A stretch of DNA of 64,000 nt from Leptomonas pyrrhocoris. Taxonomy: Eukaryota > Euglenozoa > Kinetoplastea > Trypanosomatida > Trypanosomatidae. The position numbers and the translations under genes were made by a program. The stretch is from assembly GCF_001293395.1 (NCBI RefSeq), contig NW_015438366.1, positions 456,721 through 520,720 of the forward strand, in the 5' to 3' direction. Shown in pieces: positions 54,806-64,000 of this stretch. Each line of letters begins with the position of its first letter. Positions within the stretch are counted from its first letter, which is position 1. The notes under the pieces were generated by a model. It had not been told where the DNA came from, did no database searches, and worked only from the letters and a program-made list of their open reading frames with translations.

Positions 54806-57800
54806 TTAAAAGCCGCCCATGGAAGAGGAGAGGATAGTGCGGTGGATGTGGGTGAGGTACTCGTCGTAGCCCATCGGGCTGGTGCCCATTTCCTCCTTGA
54901 GTTCCTTGAAGAAGGCGTCCTCGGCCCGCTCGCCCTCGTGCACGACGATGAGGCGCCGCATGCCATCCTCGCGTAGCATCAACGCGTACAGGACGTTGCG
55001 CAGACGCTCCCCGAAGCACTCCTCGCCGGGGCCGCTTGCTGTGCACACCGTCGTGGCGTCATCGGTGCTGAAGAGCAGCTGCGACAGCTTCGGTGACACC
55101 TGCGACCCAATCCACATGTAGACAAGGTGCGCCTGCTCATCGCACAGCACATACGCCCCATCGCGCGCCACGCTATCGAAGACGAGCTGGCGATGATGCG
55201 GCAGAACGCAATGGCCCGTCTCCTCCACCAGCGTGCCAATGCGCGGGTCCGTCTCGAGGTCCTCGAGACTGAAGAGGGAGGGGTAGAGGTAGCTCAGCAG
55301 CTTGTGCATCGGCATCGAGACGAGGTCAAAGACGCTGGCGACTCGGTTGTCGACCGGCACCACGGTGCCTTCGGTGAGCGCGTCGGACTTCATGAGACAC
55401 AGCAGGAACACCGGAAGCAGCTTCAGCCGCGGCGGCATTAAAAGCGTGTTCTTCTTGTCGCGCGCCGCGGGCTTGGCGTCGCCGTAGTCGCTGTTGCCAC
55501 CGTCGGCCGCACAGTAAAGACGGTAGCTCGAGAAGGACTTGATGAGGCGATCCGTCATGCTCTGACGGGCCTGGCGTGGTCCCTTGTTCACTGCCTCCGC
55601 AATGGTATCTTGAATGAAGCCAAAAAGCGTCGCTTCCATGTCCAGGTTGCGGAAGAGTACGGTGAGCGAGCTCGCGACGCGCATGCGGCACGAGTGCACC
55701 CGCACCCGACGATGACCCGAGCGGGTTGTGTAGAGCAGGGCGGCCTGGAAGTGGGTGTAGTTGCCCTTCTCCAGGTTGCCCTCGTGCGCGAACTCTACAA
55801 AAAAGGTGGAGCTGCTCGTGATGCTGGCGAGATCCATGTCCTGCACCGTCTGCGCAAGGAAATGGCCGCGGTAGCGCTGCACGCGCAGACCGGTGCTGCA
55901 CCGCACACGCAAGATACCAGCGTAGCCGGCCTCCTCCGTCAGCAACTGCTGCATCGACGCCGTCACCTTTGTGTTGTCCACCAGCGGGTCATAGGATTTA
56001 AAGTAGAAGACGCGTCCGTTTGTCACGTGACACACGCTCGACAGCGTCACCAGTTCGGTGTACTCGGATGAAAACATAAAAAGATCAAACGAGATCTGCT
56101 GCTTCGCCGCCTCGCTCGCGGTGGTCGTCCAGAAACCCTCGATGGGACGCAGCAGTTCCTTTTCCCGATCCGTGCCGTAGAGCTTGTGCTGCTCACGCGG
56201 TACGATGCAGCCGAGGCCGCGCTGCGGGTAGCGATGCGCACACATGATCACCCGCCCGCCGTGCTGACCGGCGAGCACCAACGTGGCCGCCTTCACGGCA
56301 GCGCCCAGCACGCACTCCACCTCCTCCACGTACGCTGCCACGGTGGTGAGACGGTCGAGAAACTGCTCGATGCGGTCCAGGTCGGCGCCCACCTCCAGCC
56401 AGCACAGGCTGGTGAAGGGGAGCGGCACGAACGGGTTCTCCACGTCGGGGACGCACCGCTGCGGCATGTCGGGGTGTCGCAAGTCGTAAAAGTGGAGCTG
56501 CGAGGCAAAGGTGATGAAGGAGACCTTGCAGGCCGGCGTGATCTCCGCCATGCGCTGCAGCCCACTACGCATCGCCTCAACGTAGTCGGGCAGGAAGCGC
56601 TGCGCCGCATCACGAGAGATGTCCACCAAGAAGAGGTGGTGCAGCGGTCGCGTTGGGAGGGCGTTGCCGTCCTCGCTACGCAGCGCGTACTCGGGGAACT
56701 CGTCCACATCGAACTCGACGCTGCCGCAGCTGAGCTCGGGGTGGTCGGGTTGGTTGATCGGGCGGCCAAGCCCATCCACGCTGCTGAACTCCTCATCCGG
56801 TACCTCGTTCACCACCTCGCACAGTGGGCACTCCCACTTGCGGCCCATCTCGAGCCAGCGCGCGTGACAGCTCATGTATCCGCGGCAGCGATGACACCGC
56901 GTCGGCGCCGTGCTGCGCTTCACCACGCTCACCACCTCCTTGCTGTGCAGCTGCTGGCTCAGCGGGGCGAGGATGATGCCAAACGGGACGTGGCTGTCCT
57001 TGATCAGACGCTCCTGGACGGGCGTGCAGAGCATCGAGGGGCGGAAGAACTTCGGATTGGCGTTGCCGTTGTCGACGCCGACGAAGTCGTCGGTGGCCAG
57101 CGGCGGCTCGTTCGTGCAGGTCAGGTACTCCTGCGGGGCGCCGGAGGTGCGAACGATGCTGCGCTCCGGGTTGGGCACCAGCCGCACGTTCACCACGCGG
57201 TGCGGCGGGTTGCGCGCTAAGGGGCGCTGCGGCTCTCGATAGCCGCTGCTGCTGTTGCTCACATTGGCAGGGGCAGGCTGCTGCTGCTGCTTCTGTGGTG
57301 GCGCTGCGGGCCGACTCGGCGGAGGGTACGCCCCACCTGCAGGAACCGCGCCCGTGGCTGCGTTTGTCGCGTACGGAGACGACGCCGTGGGGTGCGGTGC
57401 AGACGGCTGCCTCGATGTACCGTAGGGATCGTAGCCAGCAGAACTGCGTGCAGGCGGTGCGGAGCTCAGCCCCGACTGCCCTCCCGCAGCCGCAGGCGCA
57501 GCGGCCCCCGCATTACCGTAGAGATAGCCTGCATTCGGTGCGGCATTTTGGCTCTGGTATCCGTACCCGCTGTAGCCGTAGGCGGACGGCGAAGCTGCCG
57601 AGCCCGCGGCTGGTGCGGGGGCTGAAGCAGAGGGCTGCTGCAGCTGCTGCTGCTGTGGAGGTGTTGACTGCTGCGGAGCAGCTGCTTGCCCATAGTAGTT
57701 GTTTGACGCTCCGTATGCTTGACTGGGATCGTAGTGCCCACCAGCAGGAGCAGCCGTAGCTTGGGTCGACGCTGGATTGGCTCCCGCCGCCGAGGAGCCG

Positions 57801-57862
57801 TAAGCTGCGTAGCCGCCGTAGGTGTTCCCGTACGGATTGGACGGATCCGGTTGGCCGTACAT
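54806..57862 (-). CDS. SEC24: SEC24, COPII coat cargo-binding subunit
   Basis: It has 1018 residues from ATG 57862; the frame's first codon is GTG. The N-terminal 220 residues are Tyr/Gly/Pro/Gln-rich and disordered, as in other Sec24 proteins. The Sec23/24 zinc finger is CHRC at 323-326 and CPLC at 345-348. The trunk follows (HLFLVDISRDAAQRFLPDY), then the beta-sandwich, helical and gelsolin-like C-terminal parts (YVLCDEQAHLVYMWIG). Sec24 pairs with Sec23 on Sar1-GTP membranes at ER exit sites and selects cargo. The finger and the absence of the Sec23 arginine-finger region favour Sec24 over Sec23. The nearest AG to a strong pyrimidine tract lies only 5 bases upstream of the ATG, suggesting an unusually short leader. 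Confidence 0.93.
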   Translation of the reverse strand: MYGQPDPSNPYGNTYGGYAAYGSSAAGANPASTQATAAPAGGHYDPSQAYGASNNYYGQAAAPQQSTPPQQQQLQQPSASAPAPAAGSAASPSAYGYSGYGYQSQNAAPNAGYLYGNAGAAAPAAAGGQSGLSSAPPARSSAGYDPYGTSRQPSAPHPTASSPYATNAATGAVPAGGAYPPPSRPAAPPQKQQQQPAPANVSNSSSGYREPQRPLARNPPHRVVNVRLVPNPERSIVRTSGAPQEYLTCTNEPPLATDDFVGVDNGNANPKFFRPSMLCTPVQERLIKDSHVPFGIILAPLSQQLHSKEVVSVVKRSTAPTRCHRCRGYMSCHARWLEMGRKWECPLCEVVNEVPDEEFSSVDGLGRPINQPDHPELSCGSVEFDVDEFPEYALRSEDGNALPTRPLHHLFLVDISRDAAQRFLPDYVEAMRSGLQRMAEITPACKVSFITFASQLHFYDLRHPDMPQRCVPDVENPFVPLPFTSLCWLEVGADLDRIEQFLDRLTTVAAYVEEVECVLGAAVKAATLVLAGQHGGRVIMCAHRYPQRGLGCIVPREQHKLYGTDREKELLRPIEGFWTTTASEAAKQQISFDLFMFSSEYTELVTLSSVCHVTNGRVFYFKSYDPLVDNTKVTASMQQLLTEEAGYAGILRVRCSTGLRVQRYRGHFLAQTVQDMDLASITSSSTFFVEFAHEGNLEKGNYTHFQAALLYTTRSGHRRVRVHSCRMRVASSLTVLFRNLDMEATLFGFIQDTIAEAVNKGPRQARQSMTDRLIKSFSSYRLYCAADGGNSDYGDAKPAARDKKNTLLMPPRLKLLPVFLLCLMKSDALTEGTVVPVDNRVASVFDLVSMPMHKLLSYLYPSLFSLEDLETDPRIGTLVEETGHCVLPHHRQLVFDSVARDGAYVLCDEQAHLVYMWIGSQVSPKLSQLLFSTDDATTVCTASGPGEECFGERLRNVLYALMLREDGMRRLIVVHEGERAEDAFFKELKEEMGTSPMGYDEYLTHIHRTILSSSMGGF

Positions 57863-58605
57863 TGTCACTCACAATGTTTAACAACAAAAAGAAAAAAGAT
57901 GCGTGCTGTGATGTCCACGAACGAGATGCGAAGGCAGCAACCCTGCGACGTTCGTGGATATAAGCTGTTGCTAACAACACCAGATGTATGTTTTGATAGT
58001 TGACCTGTTCAACTGTATGAAGATATACAAGCTTTTATTTAATGGTCGAAGACAATAAGACGGGCATCAGAACAAGACACAGAGGGGTAGCGATGCCTAA
58101 GCAGCAACGTGAGAATCCAACTTAAGCCGCAGACGGCTGCACGCGAGCTGATCAGCGTTCGTCTTATGTAATAGAAACAGAAGACAGCTTCTGATCGACA
58201 TCAACGGTTTGTAGCTTCCTTCGCAGTTTTACGCGATAGCACGTTGAGGGATTTAGAAGAAAGCAGAGATAATTTAGCTTCCGCTTCTACGTTTCATTCA
58301 GTGGCCTTCATGAACCGGTCCTCTTCTCGCGTGTGGGTAAATGTATTTGGTCGGGTGGCGAAAGACGAAAGATGCAAAAAAAAACTCACATTGGCTTGGT
58401 GCATTAGGAATAAATCAATAACTAAATAAATTCATGTACATTGGCATCTCGTGACAAAGCTACTATACATTCATTCTCGTTGCCTGCGGACGCGTTGCGC
58501 ACACTTAATATGACCTCCAACGCCGGTGAGAGCAACATACAAGGAAAAAAAGCTTGCTCGGCAAAGCGGTGCGTTTAGCGACGGAAAGAGAGAGAGCAGA
58601 CGAGC
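57863..58605. other. Spacer between the flagellar ASH-protein gene and SEC24
   Basis: It contains the 3' UTR of the upstream gene and, directly before the SEC24 ATG, a pyrimidine tract with AG at 57868-57869. No gene is seen. Confidence 0.6.
57868..57869 (-). promoter_or_regulatory. Candidate spliced-leader acceptor AG of SEC24
   Basis: The sense sequence gcatcttttttctttttgtt is followed by the first AG here, leaving only five bases (tgaca) before the ATG. An earlier minor acceptor cannot be excluded. Confidence 0.45.
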
Positions 58606-61600
58606 TCACACTTCCGTGTCCCGGCTGTCCCCACGCACCACGACATACGTCGGGGGTACGGAAGGGTCGCCCTCTATGGCAACCGCGAAGAGCGACTCGT
58701 AACGGATGCTGGAGAACTCACGGAAGTCCACTCGTATCTTCACTTCCGCCGGCTCGCCGCCCAGCGAAGCCGCCGGCACGACGCCCTCCGACGGCGAGAT
58801 CGTAAACTGCGCAGGGTCGTCCACGTACACAAGATCCGCCCGCCCTTCCGCCGGTGGGGCCGTGGCTGGCATCTTCACCACCTCCTTCACCTTGTGCATG
58901 AGGGAGTGATGCACATCGTCGCCCACCACACCCACCGTCGTCGTCATCGTGTTCGCCGTCACCAGCTCACTCGCCACCGCGGGGGAAGCCGCAACGGAGG
59001 CAGCCAGCACGCTGCGCTGCAGTTGCAGCTGCTGCTGAGCACGGAAGGTGTCCATGGCAGCCTTCTTCCGTATATCTGCCGTGCTTCCCGGAACAGGGTA
59101 AATGCGGAAGCGCGCAGCGGCCGCGCTTGTGTTGTACACCGTGAAGGTTTGAGTGTAGGCCACTTGCGCACGGCCGTCGTGGCGCTGCTGACCGGGGCGA
59201 AACCAAATCACGCCGGGCCGACACTCAATATTGGGTTTGATGAGCGGGATGCGCAGCGGGAGTAACTGGGCGGGAGTCTTCTGTGTGTTGGTCATGCTGG
59301 AGACGGTCGACGTGAGTAGAAACTGCACCTTCAGCATGCCTTCCACCGTTTCCTTCGTCGCTGGAGTGCAGTGGTGTTGCTGCGACAGGTGATGATGCCA
59401 GGCCGCGCTGTGCGTCTGCGCGTCAATTGTGACGTCTAAGGCGTCCATGCTGTCCAACGTGTACACGTGCGTCTCGTCTGGGTTGAATCGTCTTTCGGCG
59501 CCTGCGGCCCCGTCTTGTGCAGCGCTAGAAGAAAGTGAGAACAGCTCACGCGCCTCATCACGACCGGACTTCCACAGCGCGCACCGGACAATCGAAAAGA
59601 GCTCCGCGGAGGGCGAAGCCATCGCGTTGGCTTCATCTGAGGGCGACACCAACGACAGCGCGAAGCGCAGCGGGGCACTGTTGCGATTTGTCAGTCGTGC
59701 GGTGCGTGTGCAGCGCAGCTTCGATGCGGACTTCTCTTCAGTGCGGGGTACCGCAGGGAACTCCACGCACTTCTCCGACGGCTCGACGGTGAGGTGTGGG
59801 CGGCCGCAGCGGGCACGCAAACGCAGCTCAATCGACGGAAAGTACTTGCTGCCCTCCTCCTGTAGAGCCCGGCGCCGCGCACAGATGAAGTCGAGCAACG
59901 CCTGTCTCTCCTCCGCCTCCCGCAGCAGCACGTCGAGCGACGGGACGACGACGATGGCGTTGTCGCTGCCTTTGTGTGCCGGTGAGGATTGCGGAAAGGA
60001 AGACGCATCAATCAGCGGGTTGCCGTGGGCGTCATCGTTGTCGTCATCGCTGGACGCTGTCGCGCCACCGCCCGCTGTCGCTCCTGTTGCTTTTGCGCTC
60101 CCCTCCGCCAACTGCATCGACGTCGCCGCCGTGGCTGCGAAGCGGTCAAGAACGCGCTGTTCTGCCTCGGTGGGCCAAACAATGCGGCCGCGCCGCACCA
60201 CCCGGTCATTCGGACGCGAGCGCAGCGGTCGCAGCACCCGCACCTGCGTTGCCGCAAAGCCGTCGAATTCGAATTCCCCGACCCCGCCGGCGCACTTGTC
60301 ATCGGACGCGCCACGCGCCGCGATGGGTAGCGGTCAGCGTAGATGGTGTAGAACTCATCCACCAGAAAGACATCGTTCGAATCGGTGTGCGCCAACACGG
60401 CATCGATGCACACGCTGCCGTGCCACCACTTCTCTTCCGGCAGCAGCATCGCCTCCTCGTCGCTGCCGCTGTCGCTTTCGTTCCTGCCGTCACTACGCCG
60501 GTGTCCGGCTGCCGGGATCGTTTTCTTTATGCGTGCATCCCTTTTGCTCGCTGCAGCCCCGTCGTTTGTGGCCTCCCCCTCTGTAAGCACGGCGGCCGGC
60601 GTGAACTCCAACACCACTTCGCGCCTCGCATGGGCCGGTATGCATAGCTTGAACGGTGTGGCCGTCACCTGGCCAATGCGGCTCTTCTCCCTATCCTTGT
60701 CCTCCGCCGTCATGGTGACCAGCTTCAGCTCTACCTTGTCCGCCGGAGCGTCCGGGTCCACGGCATGCACGGACATGCCAAGCGGACAGGGAAAGATCTC
60801 CACCGTGACATCCATATCTCGCGAGACGCGGTTGATAAGCCGAATGGTGCGCCGCGAAGACCCGAGCGGGGCGATCACAGGCGGCATCAGCAGCACGTCC
60901 TCCCCTCCACGACCACCCTCCTTGGTGAGGCCGGAGGTGGTAGCATCCAGCACAATCGGCTTGCCGTACACCTCATACTCAACGGGGATGCGTAGGAGGG
61001 GGAGCGTGGGATCCGCCTGCACGCACAAGTGCTCCACATACCGGCCGGGCAGCGCGCACCACAGATGGACCGGAATGTGTACAACGCCATGAGACCGCAA
61101 AACCCCCGCTGCGGAAGACAGCAACGTCACGCATCCAGCGCCGTCGCCCAGGACCTTCTGCGTCGCCTCCATGATTTGCCGCTGCGCCTGCTGCACCGTG
61201 GCGCCGCCGTTCACCGTCGTCGTCCAGAAGGCGGGCGGCGAAACCGCCGTCTCGTCCTCTGCAAAGGCGCTTGTGCAGTCCGCAGCAGCGAAGGCGTTGT
61301 CGGCATCGTCGTCGTCCCCCTTCGCCTCCTTCGCATCTTTCTTGCTGGTCGTTGCAGCGGCGGCTGCGTTTACCGACGCCCTCTTGTCGAGAATGTGCTG
61401 GGCACCGATGTTTTCGATCGACTGCGGTGCGTAGCGCTGGGCCGCCACCGTGAACGCCGCCTCTCCGCCCGTGTAGCTCTGCAAAACAAGGTGGACGGTG
61501 CGACGTGACAAGGGGAGGTCGTCCGGCATGTAGTCCACAAGGTGCACAGGATCGCAGTAAGGGATTGCCGCAGCGGTAGCCGGTGGAGGTGCCGTGGCCA

Positions 61601-64000
61601 CTGCAGCAATGTCGGCGTGTGTTGCCTGCGCCTCGTTTTGATCGAGTGCGAGGAGGGCTGCCTCGAGTCCGTTCATCAACACGGCGCGGATGTACGCCGC
61701 GGCAGAGGTGGATGGTAATGCTGCTTCGCCGTCCTGCACGCCGTCCGTCGCAACGTCCACCGACACGGAAAGCTTCTCCACGGCGTCGCACCGCACCTCC
61801 ACCAGCAGCGTCTGCCGGCTACGCTTCGAGACGAGTCGGAGCAGGATGGAATAGCAGTTGTCCGCGGCTTGTTTGTGCTTCGAGGGGAGCGCCTCGTGTG
61901 GAGAGGCAAACGCCCCATCGCCGTCGACTTTCTTATCTCTGCTGACGCGACGGGTCGACGAGGTGGGCGGCAACGACGCTCGAACTGCTTGAAAGCGGCA
62001 CCGCACGGGCACATCCAGCTGCTCCCCCGCACGCAGCACAACGTCCTTCTCGTACTCCACCTCGATATACGGCGGCAGCGGTGTCGCCGGCGTCACCGTG
62101 AACTCCGTGTCAATGGCGGAGCGGTTGGACACGTGGAAGGTGCCCGTCTGCCACACATTTTCCGGCACCACACCAAACTGCACCACCGGCGCGTCCACGA
62201 CCAGTAGCGGCTGCTGCACAGTGGCGCGCGTCTCCACAGCGATGGAGGCACCGCCGTCTCGTACCGTCAGCTCAAAAAAGGTCTGCGCATCTTCGGTGGA
62301 GACGGCCTTGCGATACACCGTCACCTCCACCGTGTTGCCCGCACCGAGGCGGAACGACTCTGGAATGAAGACGAAGCGTGGGGGGTGTCGCATGAGCGGA
62401 TCGCACAGGTCGAACACGACGGGGATGGAGTTGGGGTTGGACACGGTAAACGACGCAGCGGCTTCCTGGCCGAGCTCGATGAGGCCAAAGTCTAACAAGT
62501 CGGTGCTCGCCTTCACGGTGGCGCCCACGCCGGTCGCGGTGACGCTAACCGCGTAGCAGCCGCCATCCTCGATGACGCGCAGCGCCTCCTCCGCAGGACT
62601 GCGAGACACCGTCGTGACGGTGTGGCCGACGCTGCCGGAACCGAGCCGAGACGGCTGTCGTCGCTCGCTGAGACGGTAATTTCCAAGCGACGCGTCTTCC
62701 GGCGTGAGCTGCAGAGCAACAGGCGATATCGGCCGCCCTCGACCGGTCGGCGGAGGCCCGGCGGGGCCCGGCTGCGGGTGCTGACCCTTGCTGCCGCTGC
62801 CGGGGTGCGTCGGCAACGACGGCCGACACGACGCAGACGCCGTTCGCACCGCGGGGCCGGCAGTGGCGAGGACGGCGCGCAGCTGCTCCGCGGCGGGCAC
62901 CCAGCACGGGACCACCGCGTAGTGCGGCCCGCACGCCTCGACGGTGAAGTGCACCGTGATGTTGATGCTGCCGTGAGGGGGGATGGTGCCTTTGCGGGGC
63001 TGGCACTGCGCACTGATACCGTCGCTCGCGGGGAAGCAGCCGCGCCAGCGCTCAAACGTCGTTGCCGTGGGGGCCAGCAGCGGAGCTGCACCGCAGGAGC
63101 CGTACAGATTCGACAAGAACGACGGTTGCTGCAGCGAGGTTGTGAACTCCGCCTCGGTGGGGTCCAGAATAAAGTGCAGCGCTACCGGTGCGTTGTTGTG
63201 CATCGTGACCGTGCGCGTGTGGCGGCACGTCAAGAGACACTCCACGCGTTCTTCGATCACGGCAGGCGTGATGGTCAGCGAGGGCAGGGACGGCTGTTGG
63301 TAGGTGAGAAAACTGGTGGCAAAGACACCGCGGGGTGTCCTCGCTGCGACGCCGCCTGCGTTCTCGGCTGCAGACCGTTGAAAGCGAGAAAACGCTGTGA
63401 CAGGGTCGAGGTACGTCACCTGCTGCGCGTCGAAGTGTGCAGGGTCGTCCTCCAAGTTGGCATTATGGTCGAAGATGGATGAGGGCGCCTTATCTTGTTG
63501 CTGCTGCGCGGTGCACGGAATGAGTCGGCTACGACGGTAAAACTCGACCACTTCGGCATCTACAAACGGCAGCTTTTCCGTGCTCTCCGCAGCGGCAGGG
63601 TCGGGCATGTCGTCCAGGAATAGGTTGTACAAGGTCTGCAGAGGCTGCAGCGTGGCCGGAGTGACGGTGAGGACGAAAGTGCTCGTACTGAAGGGCGCGA
63701 GTGTGCCACAGGGAGGCGACATAAAAGACCGTGCGGCGAGGGTGGTCACATTCGTGCTTGCGGTTGACGCAGCCGCCACAGCAGCAGGCACCGGCGAGTC
63801 TGCTTTGACGGCCTCCGTTGGCTCCTCGCTGCTGTCCTCACTGTGCGGCACATCGCTGTCACCCTCCCAGTGAAACGCAAGCGGCACGGCGCACTCGTTG
63901 CACACCGTCACTGTCACCTCAGACGGCACACCCGGCACCGTGTCCCTCAGTATCGTGTGCAACGGCGCCTCCGTCCTGTTCACCTGCCACTGCGGCAACA
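58606..64000 (-). CDS. Large Hydin/ASH-type flagellar protein, partial, with an apparent frame break
   Basis: The gene enters from the right edge, with no ATG there, and ends at 58606. The first part (64000 to about 60330) and the last part (about 60330 to 58606) are in different frames. The second part has no ATG of its own near its beginning, and both parts encode the same kind of domain, so they belong to one gene of about 1800 visible residues. The repeated unit is an Ig-like beta-sandwich of the ASH/Hydin type: LLDFGLIELGQEAAASFTV, VVQFGVVPENVWQTGTFHV, APLGSSRRTIRLINRVS, and in the last part KLRCTRTARLTNRNSAPL and VAYTQTFTVYNTSAAAARF. Such proteins sit in the axoneme (central-pair or ciliary assembly factors such as Hydin, CFAP65 and CFAP47). 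Which one this is cannot be decided without the N-terminus. Confidence 0.7.

Larger units (their letters stand above)
1..63998 (-). other. Directional gene cluster (polycistronic unit), minus strand
   Basis: All supported genes read leftwards on the minus strand, with no strand switch, no intron-like interruptions and spacers of about 0.5 to 4 kb. This is the trypanosomatid arrangement, in which RNA polymerase II makes long polycistronic RNA that is resolved by spliced-leader trans-splicing and coupled polyadenylation. No transcription start region (divergent strand switch) or termination region (convergent switch or tRNA) is visible, so both ends of the unit lie outside the window. Confidence 0.9.

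Noticed and set aside
56186-57220. Plus-strand open frame (344 codons) antisense to SEC24
   Set aside because: It is His/Arg/Ala-rich shadow composition opposite a clear SEC24 sequence, with no processing signals on the plus strand.
60012-60330. The last ~105 codons of the upstream frame of the flagellar gene as a true C-terminus
   Set aside because: The sequence turns abruptly into Arg/Cys/Gln-rich shadow composition, while the overlapping frame continues with ASH-type protein. It is more likely the wrong frame after the break.
59429-60586. Plus-strand open frame (385 codons) across the flagellar gene's frame break
   Set aside because: It is antisense shadow; the ASH-type repeats are on the minus strand on both sides of the break.
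1-64000. tRNA, rRNA or snRNA genes, CRISPR arrays and intact transposons
   Set aside because: Scanning spacers for tRNA box B-like GGTTCGA sequences, repeat-spacer arrays and transposase or reverse-transcriptase motifs gave nothing convincing. Apparent GTTCGA matches are inside coding regions or lack a box A partner.

Overview
This window looks like part of a chromosome-internal directional gene cluster from a trypanosomatid, most probably of the Leishmania/Leptomonas/Crithidia group (Leishmaniinae). The evidence is consistent. Every convincing gene lies on the minus strand, so transcription runs from right to left. All genes are intronless. The coding DNA is GC-rich with long Ala/Ser/Thr/Gly low-complexity insertions, and the spacers are AT-richer. 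Genes are preceded on the sense strand by polypyrimidine tracts followed by AG, as expected for spliced-leader trans-splicing. A PSA-2/GP46-type leucine-rich-repeat surface antigen points to Leishmania and its close relatives. I saw no tRNA, rRNA, CRISPR array or intact mobile element.

Layout in the order of transcription (right to left): a large Hydin/ASH-type flagellar protein that enters from beyond the right edge and shows a reading-frame break near 60.3 kb; SEC24 (COPII coat); SLX1 (GIY-YIG structure-specific nuclease); a Dicer-like protein (PAZ, connector helix, C-terminal RNase III); the PP2A catalytic subunit; a possible unannotated small gene; RPB10 (shared RNA polymerase subunit); a second possible small gene; a PPP4R2-like phosphatase regulatory subunit; a PRP38-family splicing factor; NPL4 (Cdc48/p97 cofactor); a cullin; a BSD-domain coiled-coil protein; a Mio/MIOS-like GATOR2 (SEA complex) subunit; a PSA/GP46 surface antigen; a gene-free spacer of about 4 kb; a second, divergent Mio-like protein; a very long PPR-like, probably mitochondrial protein; and, leaving the left edge, a CCCH zinc-finger protein that seems to run into a CDC123/D123 domain.

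As is usual in trypanosomatids, neighbours are co-transcribed but mostly not functionally linked, so adjacency is weak evidence of shared function. Possible themes are ubiquitin/Cdc48 (NPL4, cullin), phosphatase control (PP2Ac, PPP4R2-like), nutrient/TORC1 signalling (two Mio-like proteins) and RNA silencing (Dicer-like). If the Dicer-like gene is functional, the organism is probably an RNAi-competent lineage such as Leptomonas, Crithidia or Leishmania (Viannia). Several starts were set downstream of the longest open frame, because the upstream part contains the presumed trans-splice acceptor or begins with GTG/TTG rather than ATG.

All domain calls were made by reading the sequence by eye and comparing with remembered family motifs; no searches were run.
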